This document shows positions 61,956-64,000 of a stretch of DNA of 64,000 nt, piece by piece. A program made the translations under genes and the position numbers. The notes beneath the pieces are model-generated. The model did not search any database. It was not told where the DNA came from and was given only the letters and a program-made list of their open reading frames with translations. The first letter of the stretch is position 1; every line of letters begins with the position of its first letter. The stretch comes from Chelonoidis abingdonii (lineage: Eukaryota; Chordata; Testudines; Testudinidae), in assembly GCF_003597395.2 (NCBI RefSeq), contig NC_133770.1, forward strand, positions 89,004,441 through 89,068,440, in the 5' to 3' direction.

Positions 61956-62515
61956 AGCACTCTGCACTTGTCTTTACTGAATTCATCTTGTTGATTTTAG
62001 GCCAATTCTCTAATTTGTCAGGGTTATTTTGAATTCTATTCTTTTCCTTCAAAGTGCTTGCAACTCCTCCCAGCCTCGTCTCACCTGCAAAATTGTATCA
62101 GCACACACTCCACAACATTACTGCAGTCATTAATGAAAATACTGAATAGGACCAGACCCAGGACTATGCCTATGGGACACCACTAGATACGGCCACTCCA
62201 ATTTGATTGAAAACCATTGAGAACTGTTTTTTGAAAATGGTTTCTACAGGTTGATTGATATCCACCTTCATCTAAACACGTTTGCTTATGAGAACATTAT
62301 GTGGGACTGTATCAAAAGCCTAACTAAAATCAAGATCTTGTCTACTGCTTTCTGCCTATCTGCTGCACCAGTAACCCTGTCAAACAAGGTAATTACATTG
62401 ACAAATCCATTTACTGAATGACTCCTTTTAGTTTTCAGGTCATTAAAGAGCTCTTGATGGAGCCATACTGGCCTCTCACTATTCTTCCTACCTTTAGTTC
62501 ACATCGGTATAGTTG
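61955..62515 (-). mobile_element. CR1-type LINE reverse transcriptase fragment
   Basis: Minus strand with stops and shifts gives GIVLGLVLFSIFINDCSNVV, then KDKCRVLH. This corresponds to PQGSVLGPVLFNIFINDL...and the FN.DKCKVLHLG motif downstream in CR1 polymerases. Plus-strand phrases aatactgaataggaccagac and atgggacaccactagatacg are the familiar antisense form. Broken copy. Confidence 0.75.
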
Positions 62516-63224
62516 GCAGTTATGCATTTAATATTGTTTCTATGAGAAGCTGCCAGCTATTTGGAACATAGTGTAAGACCTATTTACAAGGAAGCCACAT
62601 GTGACAGAGAGAAAATAAAAATATGTATAACCATAATTATATGCTGAGAACAATAAAGAAAAAATATTCTGCAGTAAGTGGTACATTTTTCTTAGTTTCC
62701 CCATATCCCTTCTTTCCTTCACAATTCTAATGCTGCTACATTTTCAATTTATAAACACTATATTTTTAAAAGTACAAGGATACCATAATAAACTCAAATA
62801 CCTCAGCCTATTAGTGCTATTATGATACTACGCAGATTCAGACAGACCATAAATAAGAATGTGATACCACAGACAAAAATAAAAAAATATGTAGAATTTT
62901 AAATTATATTTCTTGTGTAAGTTTTCTCTATTAATTGAATCTATTGTTTGGCACCACCAGAACACAAAGAAAGGGCTGAAACAATCTTTTTACAATTATT
63001 TCTTGATTATAAGAACTCTTTCTAATTTGCATTACTAGTTAACACCACACTAATCATTCAGAGAAAGAGAATAGTAAAAAATAATACCTATTTCATTTGG
63101 ACTAGCATATACTCATATTCTGTTTTACCTTTAACCCCTTAAACCAATCTCACAAACAGTATTAACTAAATTCTTTCATCAAACATACATCTCAATGTTC
63201 ATTTTTTCCATTTTAATCTAAGAA

Positions 63225-63895
63225 GGTGTGACACACCCTATACACTATTGTAATAATCTTTGTATAATGTATGCCTTGTGAAGTATCATTTGAAAACTCA
63301 ATTCGCTGGTCATTATTGTCCAGATAAAATGTTTGGGGCAACACTGCATGAGAAGTTATAAGATTCCACTGTGTGGTGTTATTAATATGTCCCAAACTGA
63401 GGCTGGCAAACAGGTCTGTCTCAAACAAAGGAACGTGTGCCCTACTTAATTTTCATTTAAGCAGTAAACAGAGCCATCCAGCAGGTAAACAAAAGAAACT
63501 GAAACCCTTCCCCATAGCCTTTTGTCTCCTAGTACCCAGCGGGAAATGTTATTCAAAAGGGGAACAGCAATTACAAAAAAGGATGGACAAACACCCCAAC
63601 GCACCCCTCTTTTTCTCCCTGTCCATCGCATTCACAGCACCAGAAGTGACAAAAGAAGCCTTTGTTGGACTCTGGGAGAAGGGGTGTGACTAAGAAGTTT
63701 GGTCAGCGAGACTGCTGAAGGCGTGTGGTGAGAAAACTTTGCTTTGAATTTAACATAGTTTGTTAAGTTAGGCACCAGTTGCATTTTATCTTATTTTTCT
63801 TGCAAATCTTTCTGACTTTTATGCTTCATTACTTGTACGTACTTAATCTCTCTCTTTGTAGTTAATAAACTTGTGGGTTGTTGTTTTTTTAATCT
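63225..63895 (+). repeat. Possible LTR-like or unclassified dispersed repeat
   Basis: A block starting gtgtgacacaccctatacac and ending near tctttgtagttaataaactt, with a polyadenylation-like aataaa variant and a late T-rich part. It resembles long non-coding LTR-type repeats of turtles from memory. No flanking duplication or retroviral gene seen; the 106-codon frame inside is not recognisable. Confidence 0.3.
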
Positions 63896-64000
63896 AATCC
63901 AATATATTTAAAATGAAGTGTCTGGGAAATTCCATTTGGGGTGGAATAATGGATTTTATATAAATCTGTACTGTCCAGGAGAGGACTGGGCAGTATAGGA

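Larger units (their letters stand above)
59353..64000 (-). other. CLASP2 intron (5' side runs off the window)
   Basis: Intron upstream of the DKMD microexon; the preceding exon (expected to end ..SYASL plus one base) is not in the window. It contains the hAT element, CR1 pieces, MITE fragment and possible LTR-like block. 60.71-61.62 and 62.52-63.22 kb show nothing I recognise. Confidence 0.75.

Noticed and set aside
1..64000. A novel prokaryote-type system, CRISPR array, or tRNA/rRNA gene
   Set aside because: Nothing of the kind is visible: the repeats are dispersed eukaryotic elements, no cloverleaf or spacer array was seen, and all confident coding sequence belongs to spliced CLASP2 or dead retroelements.

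Overview
This window is vertebrate nuclear DNA. The repeat content points to a turtle (Testudines): several DIRS-type tyrosine-recombinase retrotransposons, CR1-type LINE pieces, hAT and Tigger/pogo-like DNA elements, and palindromic MITE-like repeats. The turtle call is an inference from remembered repeat families. No alignment was run.

The only cellular gene I can support is CLASP2, a cytoplasmic-linker-associated, microtubule plus-end rescue factor. It lies on the minus strand and the window falls entirely inside it, with neither the first nor the last exon present. Fourteen exons can be placed to the base by their splice sites and reading phase: 59329-59352, 50375-50392, 48237-48338, 38731-38757, 33202-33372, 32013-32120, 26358-26420, 25527-25633, 21730-21753, 21007-21251, 17569-17632, 8398-8561, 7551-7629 and 2256-2399. 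Together they give 1340 nt, or 446 intact codons plus a 2-nt split codon at the 5' side, with no stop or frameshift. In protein order they encode the Ser/Arg-rich linker, two SxIP EB1-binding motifs, a serine ladder of GSK3 type, and then about half of the TOG3 (HEAT-repeat) domain. CLASP2 rather than CLASP1 is indicated by the [15 protein letters not shown] microexons, VLTTTALST, the [12 protein letters not shown] cassette and LLGDIRTK. One further 27-nt microexon (48079-48105) is proposed.

All eight linker exons upstream of 25633 are phase 1-1 and multiples of three, so each can be skipped without frameshift. The 24-nt LLGDIRTK exon is phase 0-0.

The introns hold the rest. Intron DNA from 1 to 32 kb is mostly AT-rich, with scattered CR1/LINE pieces, palindromic repeats and one Tigger-like insertion (27271-27784). 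From 33.7 to 58 kb there are three long, decayed DIRS elements (about 33.72-36.99, 41.98-47.23 and 52.18-57.95 kb), all with coding sense on the same strand as CLASP2. A 3'-end DIRS fragment lies at 4.86-5.2 kb. The DIRS copies have themselves been hit by later elements with clean target-site duplications: hAT MITEs at 43957-44077 and 53274-53396, a hAT at 57443-57840, a Tigger-like element at 53976-55208, and a LINE reverse-transcriptase fragment near 55.6-56.1 kb. A further hAT element (59981-60700, 8-bp duplication TACTAGTG) and LINE pieces occupy the high-coordinate end.

No RNA gene, CRISPR, promoter or second cellular gene was found. The GC-rich patches are transposon interiors, not CpG-island promoters.
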